Source: Lapillicoccus jejuensis (GTDB lineage Bacteria > Actinomycetota > Actinomycetes > Actinomycetales > Dermatophilaceae). Taken from it: a stretch of 64,000 bases of DNA. A program made the position numbers and the translations under genes. This document shows, one piece after another, positions 50,041 through 58,999 of this stretch (the stretch's first letter is position 1; each line of letters starts with the position of its first letter). The notes below the pieces were generated by a model. The model did no database searches, had not been told where the DNA came from, and saw nothing but the letters and a program-made list of their open reading frames with translations. The stretch covers positions 1,178,001 through 1,242,000 of the forward strand of contig NZ_VFMN01000001.1 of assembly GCF_006715055.1 (NCBI RefSeq), written 5' to 3'.

Positions 50041-53000
50041 GTGTCCCAGCGTCCAGCACGCGCCCTGCGACCCGCCCTGGCGGTCGTCGGGGCCGTGGCG
50101 CTCGCCGCCGTCGGCGGCAGCGCCTCCCTCGCCGCGGCGGCCCCGCCCGGCGCGACGTCGTCCGCGACGGCCACCCCTCACCTGGCCGGCCGCTACTCCG
50201 ACTACGTCAACCCGATCATCGGCACCTCGGGGTACGTCGACACCTTCCCCGGGCCGGACGTGCCGTTCGGCATGGTGCAGCTCGGCCCCGACACCTCGCC
50301 CGACCGGCCCGCCGGTGGGGGGTACGAGTACACCGACAAGGACCTGCGCGGCTTCAGCCTGAGCCACGTCAGCGGCCCCGGGTGCGGTGCGGGCGGCGAC
50401 CTGCCGATGCTGCCGGTGTCCGGCGACGTCGGCTCCGACCCCGGCTCGCTCGTCCAGCCCTTCAGCCACACCGGCGAGGTGGCCAAGGCGGGCTTCTACC
50501 AGGTGACCACCGGCACGGGCGCCGCCGCCGTGACGTCGAGGATGTCGACGACGACCCGCGCGGGGATCTCCCAGTTCGCCTTCCCCTCGGGCGCCGACGG
50601 GCATCTCGTCCTCAAGCTCACCGACAGCGCGACCCCCGTCGACGGCACGACCGGTGCCGTGATCGGTGACCGGGAAGTCATTGCCTCGGTGACGACCGGT
50701 CACTTCTGCGGGCAGAGCCCCACGGTCGAGGACGACTACACGATCCACGTCGACCTGCGGTTCCAGCAGCCCTTCACGGCGAGCCACGTCACCGGGAAGA
50801 GCGCGAACGGCGGCCCGGGCACGATCGTGCTCGACTTCCCCGCGGGCACGACGGTGACGGCCAAGGCGGGTGTCTCCTACACGAGCGACGCCAACGCGGC
50901 GCTCAACCTCGCGACCGAGATCCCGGGCTGGAACCTCGCCGCGGTGCGCGAGGCGGCTCGCTCCGCGTGGGACGCCCAGCTCGGGAAGATCGAGGTCGGC
51001 GGCGGCACCAAGGACCAGCAGGTGCAGTTCTACACGGCGCTCTACCACGCGCTCCTGCATCCGAACACGTTCTCCGACGTCAACGGGCAGTACCCGGGCT
51101 TCGACGGCACGGTCCACACGACCGACCCGGGCCACGTCGAGTACGCGACGTTCTCCGGGTGGGACACCTACCGCAGCCAGGCCCAGCTCGAGGCGGTCGT
51201 CGCCCCGCAGCAGATGAGCGACACGGTGCGCTCGATGCTCCACCAGTACGAGCAGATGGGGCAGCTGCCCAAGTGGGCCTTCAACAACGGCGAGAGCTAC
51301 GTCATGGTCGGCGACCCGGCCGACGGGATCATCGCCGACGCCTACGCCTTCGGCGCCCGCGACTTCGACGTCCAAGAGGCCCTGGCCGCCATGGTCACCG
51401 AGGCGACCCAGAAGAACGACGTGCGCCCGGGCCAGCAGGTGAGGGACGTCAAGGGCTACCTGCCCGACGACGGCTCGTACGGCTGCTGCAACTTCTACGG
51501 CTCGGCGTCCACGCTGCTCGAGTACGACAGCGCCGACTACGCGATCGCGTCGCTGGCGCGGTCGCTCGGCAACGACTCCGTCTACCAGCGCTTCGCGACC
51601 CGCTCGCAGGACTGGCAGAACATCTTCAACCCGGCCACGGGCTACGTGCAGGCCAAGCTGGCCGACGGCACCTGGGCCCCGGGCTTCACGCCCGGCACGA
51701 GCACCGGGATGGTCGAGGGCTCGGCGTCGCAGTACACGCCGATGGTCCCGCACAACCTCGCCGCGCTCATCGCCGGCAAGGGCGGCCCGGTGAAGTACGA
51801 GTCCTTCCTCGACTCGCTCTTCACCTCGATCGACCACCCGGGGCCGCTCAACGCGGACCTGTCCAACGAGCCCAGCATCGAGATCCCGTGGGAGTACGAC
51901 TACGTCGGCGCCCCCTGGAAGACCCAGCAGGTCGTGCGGGAGGCGCAGCAGAAGCTCTACTTCAACGCGCCCGTCGGGTCGTTCGGCAACGACGACCTCG
52001 GGGCGATGAGCTCCTGGTACGTCTGGTCCAACCTCGGGATGTACCCGGAGACCCCGGGCACCGACACCCTCGTCCTCGGCAGCCCCGTCTTCCCCACCGC
52101 CACCGTGCACCTCGCGTCGGGCAAGGCCCTCACCGTCACCGCCCCCAGGGCGAGCACCGGGACGCCGTACGTGCAGTCGCTGACGCTGAACGGCTCCGCG
52201 TGGGACAAGCCGTGGGTGCCGGGGTCGCGCGTCCTGCAGGGGGCGAACCTCGCGTTCGACCTCGGCAGCACGCCGAACAAGGCCTGGGGCAGTGACCTGA
52301 GCAAGGCCCCGCCGTCGGACCCGACCGGTCAGCAGGACGCGTTCGTGGCCGCCAGCCCGAGCGACGTCATCCTCCAGCCCGGGGGGACGACGAAGGCGAC
52401 CGTCACCGTGACCAACCTCGCGGGCCGCGAGCGCACGGTGAGGTGGACGGCGACCGCGCAGAGCGGGGTGACGGTCTCGCCCAGGTCCGGCAGCATCACG
52501 GTGCCGGCCCACGGGAGCGCGTCCGCCACGGCCACGCTGACCGCGGCCGGTGACGCCGACGGGCGCTACACGGTGACGTTCGCCTTCACCTCCGGGCGCA
52601 CCGTCCTGCCGACGTCGTCCGTGCAGGTCGCGGTCGCCCCGGCCGGCGACATCTGGCCGTACTACACGAACGCCGGCATCACCGACGACGCGCACACCGG
52701 TGCGGCCAGCTTCGACGGGGGCGGCTGGAGCTACTCGGCCCAGGCCCTCGCGGCGGCCGGTGTCACGCCCGGCTCCACGGTGACGGCCGACGGGGTGCAC
52801 TACACCTGGCCGGACGTCCCGGTCGCGACCCCGGACAACATCGAGGAGTCCGGCCAGACCATCCCGCTGAAGGTGCCCGCGGGCGCGAGCACCATCGGCC
52901 TGCTCGGCTCGGCGTCCAACGCCGGTTCGTCCGGGGCGGGCGGGACCGTCACGGTGCACTACACCGACGGGACGTCGTCGACCTTCGACGCGTTCTTCAG

Positions 53001-53322
53001 CGACTGGACGCTGGGCGGCGGTGGCGGCACCCCGGTGCCGGGTGACACCACGGCGGTGACGACGGCGTACCGCAACTCGTCCGGCGGCCGCGACCCGGTG
53101 AAGACCTACGTCTTCTCGGTCAGCGCCCCGCTCGACGCCGGCAAGACGGTCGCGAGCATCACCCTGCCGCAGGCGCAGGGTGGCGACGCGCACGTCTTCG
53201 CCATCGGGTTCGACACGACGGGCGCCAGCTCGCAGGCCCCCTCCACCCCGCAGCACGGGGTGGCGGCTCGCGAGGTCGCCCCGACGCCGGCCCACGTCGT
53301 CCCCACGCCGACGCGGCGCTGA
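50041..53322 (+). CDS. Secreted GH92 alpha-mannosidase with C-terminal accessory domains
   Basis: 1093 residues. Signal peptide (RPARALRPAL, hydrophobic core, AAA). The N-terminal GH92 sandwich has YVNPIIGT, TFPGPDVPFGMVQLGPDT and GFSLSHVSGPGC. The (alpha/alpha)6 barrel has TFSGWDTYRSQ, EGSASQYTPMVPHN, NEPSIEIPWEYDYVG and the calcium/catalytic GNDDLGAMSSWYVWSNLGMYPE. Residues about 770-870 are an NEW3-type Ig domain, and about 880-1080 a carbohydrate-binding-like domain seen in related mannosidases. GH92 enzymes are Ca2+-dependent exo-alpha-mannosidases. GTG 50041 has AAGGAGG at 5 nt. Regulated by the LacI-type operator. Confidence 0.95.
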   Translation: MSQRPARALRPALAVVGAVALAAVGGSASLAAAAPPGATSSATATPHLAGRYSDYVNPIIGTSGYVDTFPGPDVPFGMVQLGPDTSPDRPAGGGYEYTDKDLRGFSLSHVSGPGCGAGGDLPMLPVSGDVGSDPGSLVQPFSHTGEVAKAGFYQVTTGTGAAAVTSRMSTTTRAGISQFAFPSGADGHLVLKLTDSATPVDGTTGAVIGDREVIASVTTGHFCGQSPTVEDDYTIHVDLRFQQPFTASHVTGKSANGGPGTIVLDFPAGTTVTAKAGVSYTSDANAALNLATEIPGWNLAAVREAARSAWDAQLGKIEVGGGTKDQQVQFYTALYHALLHPNTFSDVNGQYPGFDGTVHTTDPGHVEYATFSGWDTYRSQAQLEAVVAPQQMSDTVRSMLHQYEQMGQLPKWAFNNGESYVMVGDPADGIIADAYAFGARDFDVQEALAAMVTEATQKNDVRPGQQVRDVKGYLPDDGSYGCCNFYGSASTLLEYDSADYAIASLARSLGNDSVYQRFATRSQDWQNIFNPATGYVQAKLADGTWAPGFTPGTSTGMVEGSASQYTPMVPHNLAALIAGKGGPVKYESFLDSLFTSIDHPGPLNADLSNEPSIEIPWEYDYVGAPWKTQQVVREAQQKLYFNAPVGSFGNDDLGAMSSWYVWSNLGMYPETPGTDTLVLGSPVFPTATVHLASGKALTVTAPRASTGTPYVQSLTLNGSAWDKPWVPGSRVLQGANLAFDLGSTPNKAWGSDLSKAPPSDPTGQQDAFVAASPSDVILQPGGTTKATVTVTNLAGRERTVRWTATAQSGVTVSPRSGSITVPAHGSASATATLTAAGDADGRYTVTFAFTSGRTVLPTSSVQVAVAPAGDIWPYYTNAGITDDAHTGAASFDGGGWSYSAQALAAAGVTPGSTVTADGVHYTWPDVPVATPDNIEESGQTIPLKVPAGASTIGLLGSASNAGSSGAGGTVTVHYTDGTSSTFDAFFSDWTLGGGGGTPVPGDTTAVTTAYRNSSGGRDPVKTYVFSVSAPLDAGKTVASITLPQAQGGDAHVFAIGFDTTGASSQAPSTPQHGVAAREVAPTPAHVVPTPTRR

Positions 53323-53347
53323 CGACCACCGCTGCGCGGTGACCCAC

Positions 53348-53380
53348 GGCCGGTACGGCGCCCCGAGCGCCGTACCGGCC
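53348..53380 (+). terminator. Hairpin terminator after GH92
   Basis: 14-bp perfect stem (53348-53361 with 53367-53380), 5-nt loop, 25 nt after the GH92 stop. Confidence 0.82.
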
Positions 53381-53399
53381 TCGTCGTTCCCCGGGTCAT

Positions 53400-53480
53400 C
53401 CGGACCGCTGCGGGAGAGGGACGTCGACGTCACCCCCCGATCCGGACTGCTGCGGAAGCGGGACTCCGTACGGCGACACC
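53400..53480. repeat. Repeat array B: two 42-bp units
   Basis: Units start at 53400 and 53442 (42-bp period). The first is close to consensus (CCGGACCGCTGCGGG, GGGACGTCGACGTCACCCC); the second is diverged in its latter half. Plus orientation, downstream of GH92, and overlapping the 3' coding end of the convergent SAV_915-like gene. Confidence 0.8.
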
Positions 53481-53816
53481 CCGGTCGCCGTCGACGGGTT
53501 GGCGAGGCGCCCGCCGCGCTGGCGACGCGGGGCTCGCCGCTGCCGGAAGAGGGCGCAGCAGGACCGGGTCGACCACGAGGGTGCTGATGCCGAGCGGCGC
53601 GGCGAGAGCCCGCAGCGCCCTCTCGTGCAATCGCACCGATGCCTGGCCCTCACCGAGGACGGCGGACAACCGCTCCACGGTCGTGAAGGCGACGACCGTC
53701 GGCCGGCCGGTCGGGGTCCGAAGGATGCGCAGGGTCACCCCGGCGCGCGACGGGTTCACCGGGACGTGCAGCCCTCCGGCGACTCGGGGGTCGACATCGG
53801 TGGGGACGGTCGGCAT
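53430..53816 (-). CDS. SAV_915-like small protein
   Basis: 128 residues. The core (VPVNPSRAGVTLRILRTPTG, TVVAFTTVERLSAVLGEGQ, LHERALRALAAPLGISTLVVD) fits the SAV_915 family of small actinobacterial proteins, related to SseB-like domains; function unknown. The family core ends near residue 90. The remaining tail, rich in Ala/Pro/Arg, is partly encoded by repeat array B and is probably not functional. ATG at 53816. Separate from neighbours by repeats on both sides. Confidence 0.7.
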   Translation of the reverse strand: MPTVPTDVDPRVAGGLHVPVNPSRAGVTLRILRTPTGRPTVVAFTTVERLSAVLGEGQASVRLHERALRALAAPLGISTLVVDPVLLRPLPAAASPASPARRAPRQPVDGDRGVAVRSPASAAVRIGG

Positions 53817-54095
53817 GCAGGCGCTCCTGGTGCGTGGCGGAACCGGTCGAGCGGCCGGCCGGGTCCGACGCTAGGAGCCGGGACTGTTCTGGCGACGGGC
53901 CTTGACGGTGTCCTGACGAGCGCTGTGGGGACCTTGACGTCGTCACTGCGCCGGCCGACGCCCCGACGGGACAGCAGTCCGCGAACCAGGAGGGACGTGG
54001 ACGTCCCGGCCCCGCAGCAGTCCGCACACCAGGAGGGACGTCGAGGTCCCGTCCCCGCAGCAGTCCGGGGTCGGGGAGGGACGTCGACGTCCCGG
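53817..54095. other. Intergenic region holding repeat array C
   Basis: 279 bp between the SAV_915-like start and the membrane-protein stop, with no supported gene. The right half is repeat array C. The left part (53817-53960) must hold the SAV_915-like promoter, but no convincing box is seen. Confidence 0.6.
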
Positions 54096-54113
54096 TCAGG
54101 CAGCGGTCCGGAT
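53961..54113. repeat. Repeat array C: four units of 43 bp in inverse orientation
   Basis: Reading the minus strand, heads CGGACTGCTG or CGGACCGCTG recur with an exact 43-bp period; their 3'-most conserved G on the plus strand falls at 53981, 54024, 54067 and 54110. Bodies contain GGGACGTCGACGTCCC or one-base variants, a 16-bp palindrome. Oriented like the membrane-protein gene whose stop (54096) lies in the first unit. Confidence 0.85.
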
Positions 54114-54566
54114 CCGGTCGGCCCTCAGGGACAGCAGGGCGAGGACGCCGGGGACCGCGAGGACGAGCCAGAGGAGCCCGACGAGGAGCACCGAACCGGG
54201 CCGTAGGTCCCCGTTCGTGCCGGCTCGGACCACCGCGACCACACCACCCACCGCGAGCACCACGTCGACGACGACGGCGGCCGTCGTCAGCCCGAGACGT
54301 CGCCGGCCGTCGGGACGCCGCCGCAGCGAGGTGAGCGCGAGGACGGCGAGCACGGTGTACAGCAGCACCGGCCCGGCGAGGACACCGCCGATGACGACGA
54401 GCAGCCCCTCCAGCTCGGCGTTCGGGCGCAGACCGGTGACGATCATCGACGTCACGACGACGACCCCGGCGACCGCCAGCAGCAGCCGCAGCACCCCCAC
54501 GGCGACGAGGGCGACGAGGGCCGCCGGTCGGGCGCGCCCGACGGGGGCGGCGCCCGACGCCGTCAC
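54096..54566 (-). CDS. Small integral membrane protein, unknown function
   Basis: 156 residues with four hydrophobic segments (about 15-45, 55-80, 92-115, 125-148) and short charged loops. No family recognised. The last residues (RADRIRTAA) are encoded by unit 1 of repeat array C. GTG start overlaps the upstream gene's stop by 4 nt (GTGA), so the two are translated together. Confidence 0.7.
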   Translation of the reverse strand: MTASGAAPVGRARPAALVALVAVGVLRLLLAVAGVVVVTSMIVTGLRPNAELEGLLVVIGGVLAGPVLLYTVLAVLALTSLRRRPDGRRRLGLTTAAVVVDVVLAVGGVVAVVRAGTNGDLRPGSVLLVGLLWLVLAVPGVLALLSLRADRIRTAA

Positions 54567-55228
54567 GGCCGGGCGGCCGCCGCGAACCGGGCCGCGGTCA
54601 TCGGCGCCATCCGCGTCGTGCCGAGCACGACCTCGAGGGCGAGCCGGACCGCGACCTGCGGGTCGATGGCGTCCTTGGTCTGCTCGATCGCCGCGGCGAG
54701 CGCGCTGGCGGTGACGACGTGCCGGTCGGTGACCGGGGCGTTGAACGACCGCTCGGTGTCGAGCACCGCCGGGCGCACCTCGAAGGCACGGCGCAGCGGC
54801 GGCTGTGAGGGGGCGTGGTCGGCGCCGACGGTGAGGGGCACCTCGCCCCAGCCCGGCGTCCCCTCCGCGGACCCCAGCCCGCGCCGCAGCTCGTCGGGCG
54901 ACGGGAACGCCGACGGGGCGACGACCCGCTCGCGCAGGCCGGACAGGATCGACCAGACGGTGCCTGCGGGCGTCGTACCGGAGCCGGGGCCGACGCCGTC
55001 CGCCGGGTCGAGCCCGAGGCGCGAGGCCACCGGTCCGTGCGACAGCGGGGAGCCGGGCGTCAGGTCGTGGTGCTCGACGTCGAAGCCGGAGGCGGCCAGG
55101 GCCGCCTCGCCGGTGGCTGCGGCCAGGACGGTGAGGTAGTCCTCGACCCGCACCCGCCCGTCGGGTTCCTGGACCAGCCGCAGTGCGGCCTGCCTGATGC
55201 GGGACTCGGCGTCGGCAAGGGTGCCCAT
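54563..55228 (-). CDS. Conserved-looking cytoplasmic protein, unknown function
   Basis: 221 residues, no signal peptide or membrane segment. N-terminal helix TLADAESRIRQAALRLVQE, then DYLTVLAAATGEAAL; the middle is Gly/Pro-rich, and the C-terminal third (VTASALAAAIEQTKDAIDPQVAVRLALEVVLG) is helical. I do not recognise a family. ATG at 55228. Coupled by GTGA to a four-helix membrane protein, so the pair may form a membrane complex. Confidence 0.7.
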   Translation of the reverse strand: MGTLADAESRIRQAALRLVQEPDGRVRVEDYLTVLAAATGEAALAASGFDVEHHDLTPGSPLSHGPVASRLGLDPADGVGPGSGTTPAGTVWSILSGLRERVVAPSAFPSPDELRRGLGSAEGTPGWGEVPLTVGADHAPSQPPLRRAFEVRPAVLDTERSFNAPVTDRHVVTASALAAAIEQTKDAIDPQVAVRLALEVVLGTTRMAPMTAARFAAAARP

Positions 55229-55313
55229 GGGCGGTGCGGCTCCTGGCTGGAGGGGAGGACGGGACGCGGCGACGCCCGGGGGACGGTCGTCGCCGTCCCC
55301 CGAGCGTAGGGCG

Positions 55314-56246
55314 TCAGCCCAGCGAGTTCTTGCTCAGGAACTCCTGAGCGACGGCGGAGGCGTCCTTCTTGTCGATGACGACCTCCTTGACCAGCGAGGC
55401 GAGCGTCGTGGTGTCGAGCTTGGCCGACACCGCGTTGAGCGCCGAGGAGACGGTGTCGGAGCTCTTCGACTTCGTGATGAGCGGCACGACGTTCTGCGCG
55501 GCGAAGAGCGACTTCGGGTCCTCGAGGACGACGAAGTTGTTGGCCGGGATGTTGGGGTCGGTCGTGAAGAGGTTGGCCGCCTGGATCTGGCCGTTCTTCA
55601 GCGCGTTGACGGTGAGGGGACCGCCGGCGTCGAGCGACTTGAACTCCTTGAACTCCAGCCCGTAGACCTTCTTGAGGCCGGGCACGCCGGTCTCGCGGGT
55701 CTTCCACTCCGGCGGGCCGCCGAGGACGAGGTCCTTGGCGACGGGCGCCAGGTCGGCGATCGACTTGAGGTTGTACTTCGACGCCGTGTCGGAGCTGACG
55801 ACGACGCCGTCCTTGTCCTCGGCGGCCGACTTGTCGAGGACCTCGAGGGTCGACGGCAGCGACGACTTGAGCTCGGTGTAGACCTCGTCCGAGGTCGTGG
55901 CCTTGGCGCTCTTGTTGAAGTACTGGTCGAGGACCCCGGTGTACTCCGGCACCAGGTCGATCGAGCCGTCCTGGAGGGCGGGGATGTAGGTCTCGCGGCT
56001 GCCGATGTTGGGCTTGGTCGAGACCTTGACGCCCTTGGCCTTGAGGGCGCCGGCGTAGATGTCCATGATCAGCTCGGACTCGGGGAAGTTGGCCGAGCCG
56101 ACGACGATGGTGTCGCTGGGGGCCTTCGAGGCGCTGTCGCCGCCACCCGAGAGCGGGTCGCCGCCGCTCGAGTCCGACCCGCAGGCCGAGAGCGCGAGCG
56201 CCGAAGCGAGGGCGAGGGCGACGGCCCCGGTGGTCGTGGTCTTCAT
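55314..56246 (-). CDS. Osmoprotectant ABC transporter substrate-binding lipoprotein (OpuBC/OpuCC type)
   Basis: 310 residues. Lipobox LSAC, then a Ser/Gly linker and an OpuAC domain with VGSANFPESELIMDIYAGALK, SRETYIPALQDGSIDLVPEYTGVL and aromatic residues expected to cage quaternary ammonium groups. Binds betaine, choline or related solutes. ATG 56246, 5 nt after the permease stop; last gene of a four-gene minus-strand operon. Confidence 0.93.
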   Translation of the reverse strand: MKTTTTGAVALALASALALSACGSDSSGGDPLSGGGDSASKAPSDTIVVGSANFPESELIMDIYAGALKAKGVKVSTKPNIGSRETYIPALQDGSIDLVPEYTGVLDQYFNKSAKATTSDEVYTELKSSLPSTLEVLDKSAAEDKDGVVVSSDTASKYNLKSIADLAPVAKDLVLGGPPEWKTRETGVPGLKKVYGLEFKEFKSLDAGGPLTVNALKNGQIQAANLFTTDPNIPANNFVVLEDPKSLFAAQNVVPLITKSKSSDTVSSALNAVSAKLDTTTLASLVKEVVIDKKDASAVAQEFLSKNSLG

Positions 56247-56251
56247 GTGTG

Positions 56252-57070
56252 TCAGATCTCCGATGCGGTGGTGGTGGTGACGAGCGTCTCGTCGCGGTCG
56301 CGCGACGTACCGGCGGCGTCGGCGGTGCGGGCGTCGGTGGTGGGGTCGGTGGTGCCAGCGTCGTCGTCGCTGCGGGTGTTCCCGCGGCGACCGCGGCCGG
56401 CCCGGCCGCTGAGGCCGGGGGAGACGACAAGGCGCTGGACGAGGGCGAGCAGGAGGTCGACGACGATGGCGAGCAGCGCGACGAGGACGGCGCCGGAGGC
56501 CATCTGGTCGTAGTCGCGCACCGCCTGCCCGTCGATGAGGAAGCGGCCGAGGCCGTCCAGCCCGACGGAGGCGGCGATGGTCGCGGTCGCGATGACCTGG
56601 AGGAAGGCGGAGCGCAGCCCGGACAGGAAGAGCGGCAGGGCGCAGGGGATCTCGACCTTGCGCAGCACCTCCCACCCGCGCATCCCCATGCCCTTGGCGG
56701 CGTCGCGGGCGGCCGGGTCGACCTCGTCGATCCCCGCGTAGGTGCCCGACAGGATCGGCGGGATCGCGAGGACGACGAGGACGATCTCGCTCGGCAGCGA
56801 GAAGGCGAGGTCGCCGCTCACGTGCGGTCCGATGACGAGCACGATGAGGAAGAGCAGGCCGAGCGTGGGGATGGCCCGCGCCGCCCCGGTGAGGGTGACG
56901 GCGACGATCTTGCCCCGGCCGGTGTGCCCGATCCACAGCCCGAGCGGGATGGCGATCAAGGCAGCCACGACCACGGCGAGGACGGAGAAGCGCAGGTGCG
57001 CGAGGGTCTGCCCGATGATGTCCGAGCGGTTCGCCGGGTCGGTGAGCCAGCCGAGGATGCCCGCGATCAT
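56252..57070 (-). CDS. Osmoprotectant ABC transporter permease 2 (OpuCD type)
   Basis: 272 residues: six hydrophobic helices (about 25-215), the EAA loop DAAKGMGMRGWEVLRKVEIP, and a hydrophilic Asp/Thr-rich tail of about 60 residues longer than usual for the family. ATGA overlap with the first permease. Confidence 0.93.
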   Translation of the reverse strand: MIAGILGWLTDPANRSDIIGQTLAHLRFSVLAVVVAALIAIPLGLWIGHTGRGKIVAVTLTGAARAIPTLGLLFLIVLVIGPHVSGDLAFSLPSEIVLVVLAIPPILSGTYAGIDEVDPAARDAAKGMGMRGWEVLRKVEIPCALPLFLSGLRSAFLQVIATATIAASVGLDGLGRFLIDGQAVRDYDQMASGAVLVALLAIVVDLLLALVQRLVVSPGLSGRAGRGRRGNTRSDDDAGTTDPTTDARTADAAGTSRDRDETLVTTTTASEI

Positions 57071-57711
57071 GCCGGCCTCCCCGCCCGCAGCCACGGGGTG
57101 AGCAGCCGCGACAGCAGCACGACCGCGAGGTCGAGCACGAGCGCGAGGACCACGCACGCGACGACGCCGATGACGATGGGGTCGAGGAAGTTGCGGTTGA
57201 ACCCGTCCGTGAAGAGCGAGCCCAGCTGGGGCACGCCGATGAGGGCGGCGACGCTGACGATGCTGACGTTGCTCACGACGGCGACGCGCAGGCCGGCGGC
57301 GATGACCGGCACGGCCAGCGGCAGCTCGACGCGCACCAGCCGCGACAGCCCGCGGTAGCCCATGGCGGTGGCCGACAGCCGCACCTCCTCGGGCACCGCG
57401 CCGAGGCCGTCGGCGACGGTGCGCGCGAGCAGCGCCACCGTGTAGATCGTCATGGCGACGAGCACGTTGACCGGGTCGAGGATCTTCGTGCCGATGATGC
57501 CGGGCAGCAGGATGAAGACGGCCAGCGACGGCAGCGTGTACAGCAGGCCGGTGCCGATGACGACGGGCGTGTAGAGGGCGGTGTAGCGCCGGGCGAGCCA
57601 GCCGATCGGCAGCGACAGCACGAGCCCGATGAGCAGCGGCAGCAGCGAGAGGTAGAGGTGCCGCCCGGCCAGGGTGAGGATGTTTCCCCAGTGGTCGGCG
57701 AGGTAGGTCAC
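57067..57711 (-). CDS. Osmoprotectant ABC transporter permease 1 (OpuCB type)
   Basis: 214 residues, six helices, EAA loop SATAMGYRGLSRLVRVELP. GTG at 57711 overlaps the ATPase stop (GTGA). Forms the channel with permease 2. Confidence 0.93.
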   Translation of the reverse strand: MTYLADHWGNILTLAGRHLYLSLLPLLIGLVLSLPIGWLARRYTALYTPVVIGTGLLYTLPSLAVFILLPGIIGTKILDPVNVLVAMTIYTVALLARTVADGLGAVPEEVRLSATAMGYRGLSRLVRVELPLAVPVIAAGLRVAVVSNVSIVSVAALIGVPQLGSLFTDGFNRNFLDPIVIGVVACVVLALVLDLAVVLLSRLLTPWLRAGRPA

Positions 57712-58838
57712 CGGACGTCCTGGGCCGGCTCGACCCCCGCAGCGCGACCGTCGCCGTGCCCGGACTCCGCCTCGATGAGCGCGAGGACCTCGCGCGGCAG
57801 CACGGTGCCGAGCAGCCGCCCGTCGCCGTCGACGACGACGCCGCGACCGGCCGGTGAGGACAGGGCGGCGTCGAGCGCGGCTCGCAGCGAGCCGTCGACG
57901 GAGGCGACGGTGCCGCCCCGGTGCAGCCGCTCACGCCGTACGGAGCCCTCGACCCCGCTCGGCTCGACCCACCCCTGCGGGCGGCGGTCCTCGTCGACGA
58001 CGAGCACCCACGGCGCGCCGACGCCGCGGACCTGCTCGACCGAGGCCCCGAGGGGCACCGTCGGCTCGGGCGACACGGGCAGCTCACCCCGGCGGAAGCC
58101 GAGCGAGCGGTACCCGCGGTCGCGGCCCACGAAGTCGGCGACGAAGTCGTCGGCCGGCTGGGCGAGCAGCTCGGCCGGCGGCGCCAGCTGGGCGAGCTTG
58201 CCGCCCACCCGCAGCACCGCGACCTGGTCGCCGAGCTTGATGGCCTCGTCGATGTCGTGCGTGACGAAGACGATGGTCTTGCCGAGCTCGCCCTGCAGGC
58301 GCAGGAACTCGTCCTGCAGCTGCTCGCGCACGACCGGGTCGACCGCGCTGAACGGCTCGTCCATGAGCATGACCGGCGGGTCGGCGGCGAGCGCCCGGGC
58401 GACGCCGACGCGCTGCTGCTGGCCACCGGACAGCTGGGTCGGGTAGCGCTTGGCCATCGAGGTGTCGAGCCCGACCCGCTCCATCAGCTCCATCGAGCGG
58501 GCACGCGCCTTCTCGCGGTCCCACCCGAGCAGCAGCGGCACGGTCGAGATGTTGTCGACGATGGTGCGGTGCGGGAAGAGCCCCGCGTGCTGGATGACGT
58601 AGCCGATGCCGCGGCGCAGCGTGGCCGGGTCGGTCGTCGCGGTGTCCTGGCCGTCGACGAGGATCCGGCCCGACGTCAGGTCGATCATCCGGTTGATCAT
58701 CCGCAGCGACGTCGTCTTGCCGCAGCCGGACGGCCCGACGAGGACCGTGATCCTCCCCGAGGGGGCCGTGAGCGACAGGTCCCCCACGGCGACCGTGCCG
58801 TCGGGGTAGGCCTTGGTCACGGAGTCGAACTCGATCAT
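57708..58838 (-). CDS. Osmoprotectant ABC transporter ATPase with CBS domains (OpuCA type)
   Basis: 376 residues. ATPase domain (1-240) with Walker A GPSGCGKTT, signature LSGGQQQRVGVARAL, Walker B VMLMDEPFSAVD. The C-terminal CBS pair (about 255-360) is a likely ionic-strength or nucleotide sensor, as in OpuA/OpuC. ATG 58838; first gene of the operon. No promoter is recognised in the 160 bp before the next gene. Confidence 0.94.
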   Translation of the reverse strand: MIEFDSVTKAYPDGTVAVGDLSLTAPSGRITVLVGPSGCGKTTSLRMINRMIDLTSGRILVDGQDTATTDPATLRRGIGYVIQHAGLFPHRTIVDNISTVPLLLGWDREKARARSMELMERVGLDTSMAKRYPTQLSGGQQQRVGVARALAADPPVMLMDEPFSAVDPVVREQLQDEFLRLQGELGKTIVFVTHDIDEAIKLGDQVAVLRVGGKLAQLAPPAELLAQPADDFVADFVGRDRGYRSLGFRRGELPVSPEPTVPLGASVEQVRGVGAPWVLVVDEDRRPQGWVEPSGVEGSVRRERLHRGGTVASVDGSLRAALDAALSSPAGRGVVVDGDGRLLGTVLPREVLALIEAESGHGDGRAAGVEPAQDVR

Positions 58839-58999
58839 CCGTCGTCCTCGCAGGGTCGGTGCCGCCGGGTGCGCACGCGTCGTAAGACCCTACGGTCGGG
58901 CACCGACGGTGGCTCTCGTCGTCCCGCCGGGGAGGGCATCCGTGACCTGCGCGTGACCTGTCCGAGACCCTTCCGTGACCGGTGCGCCTGCGCCGGGCC

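Noticed and set aside
53961-54113. CRISPR array
   Set aside because: The 43-bp periodicity comes from whole-unit repetition; there are no variable spacers between constant repeats and no cas genes nearby.
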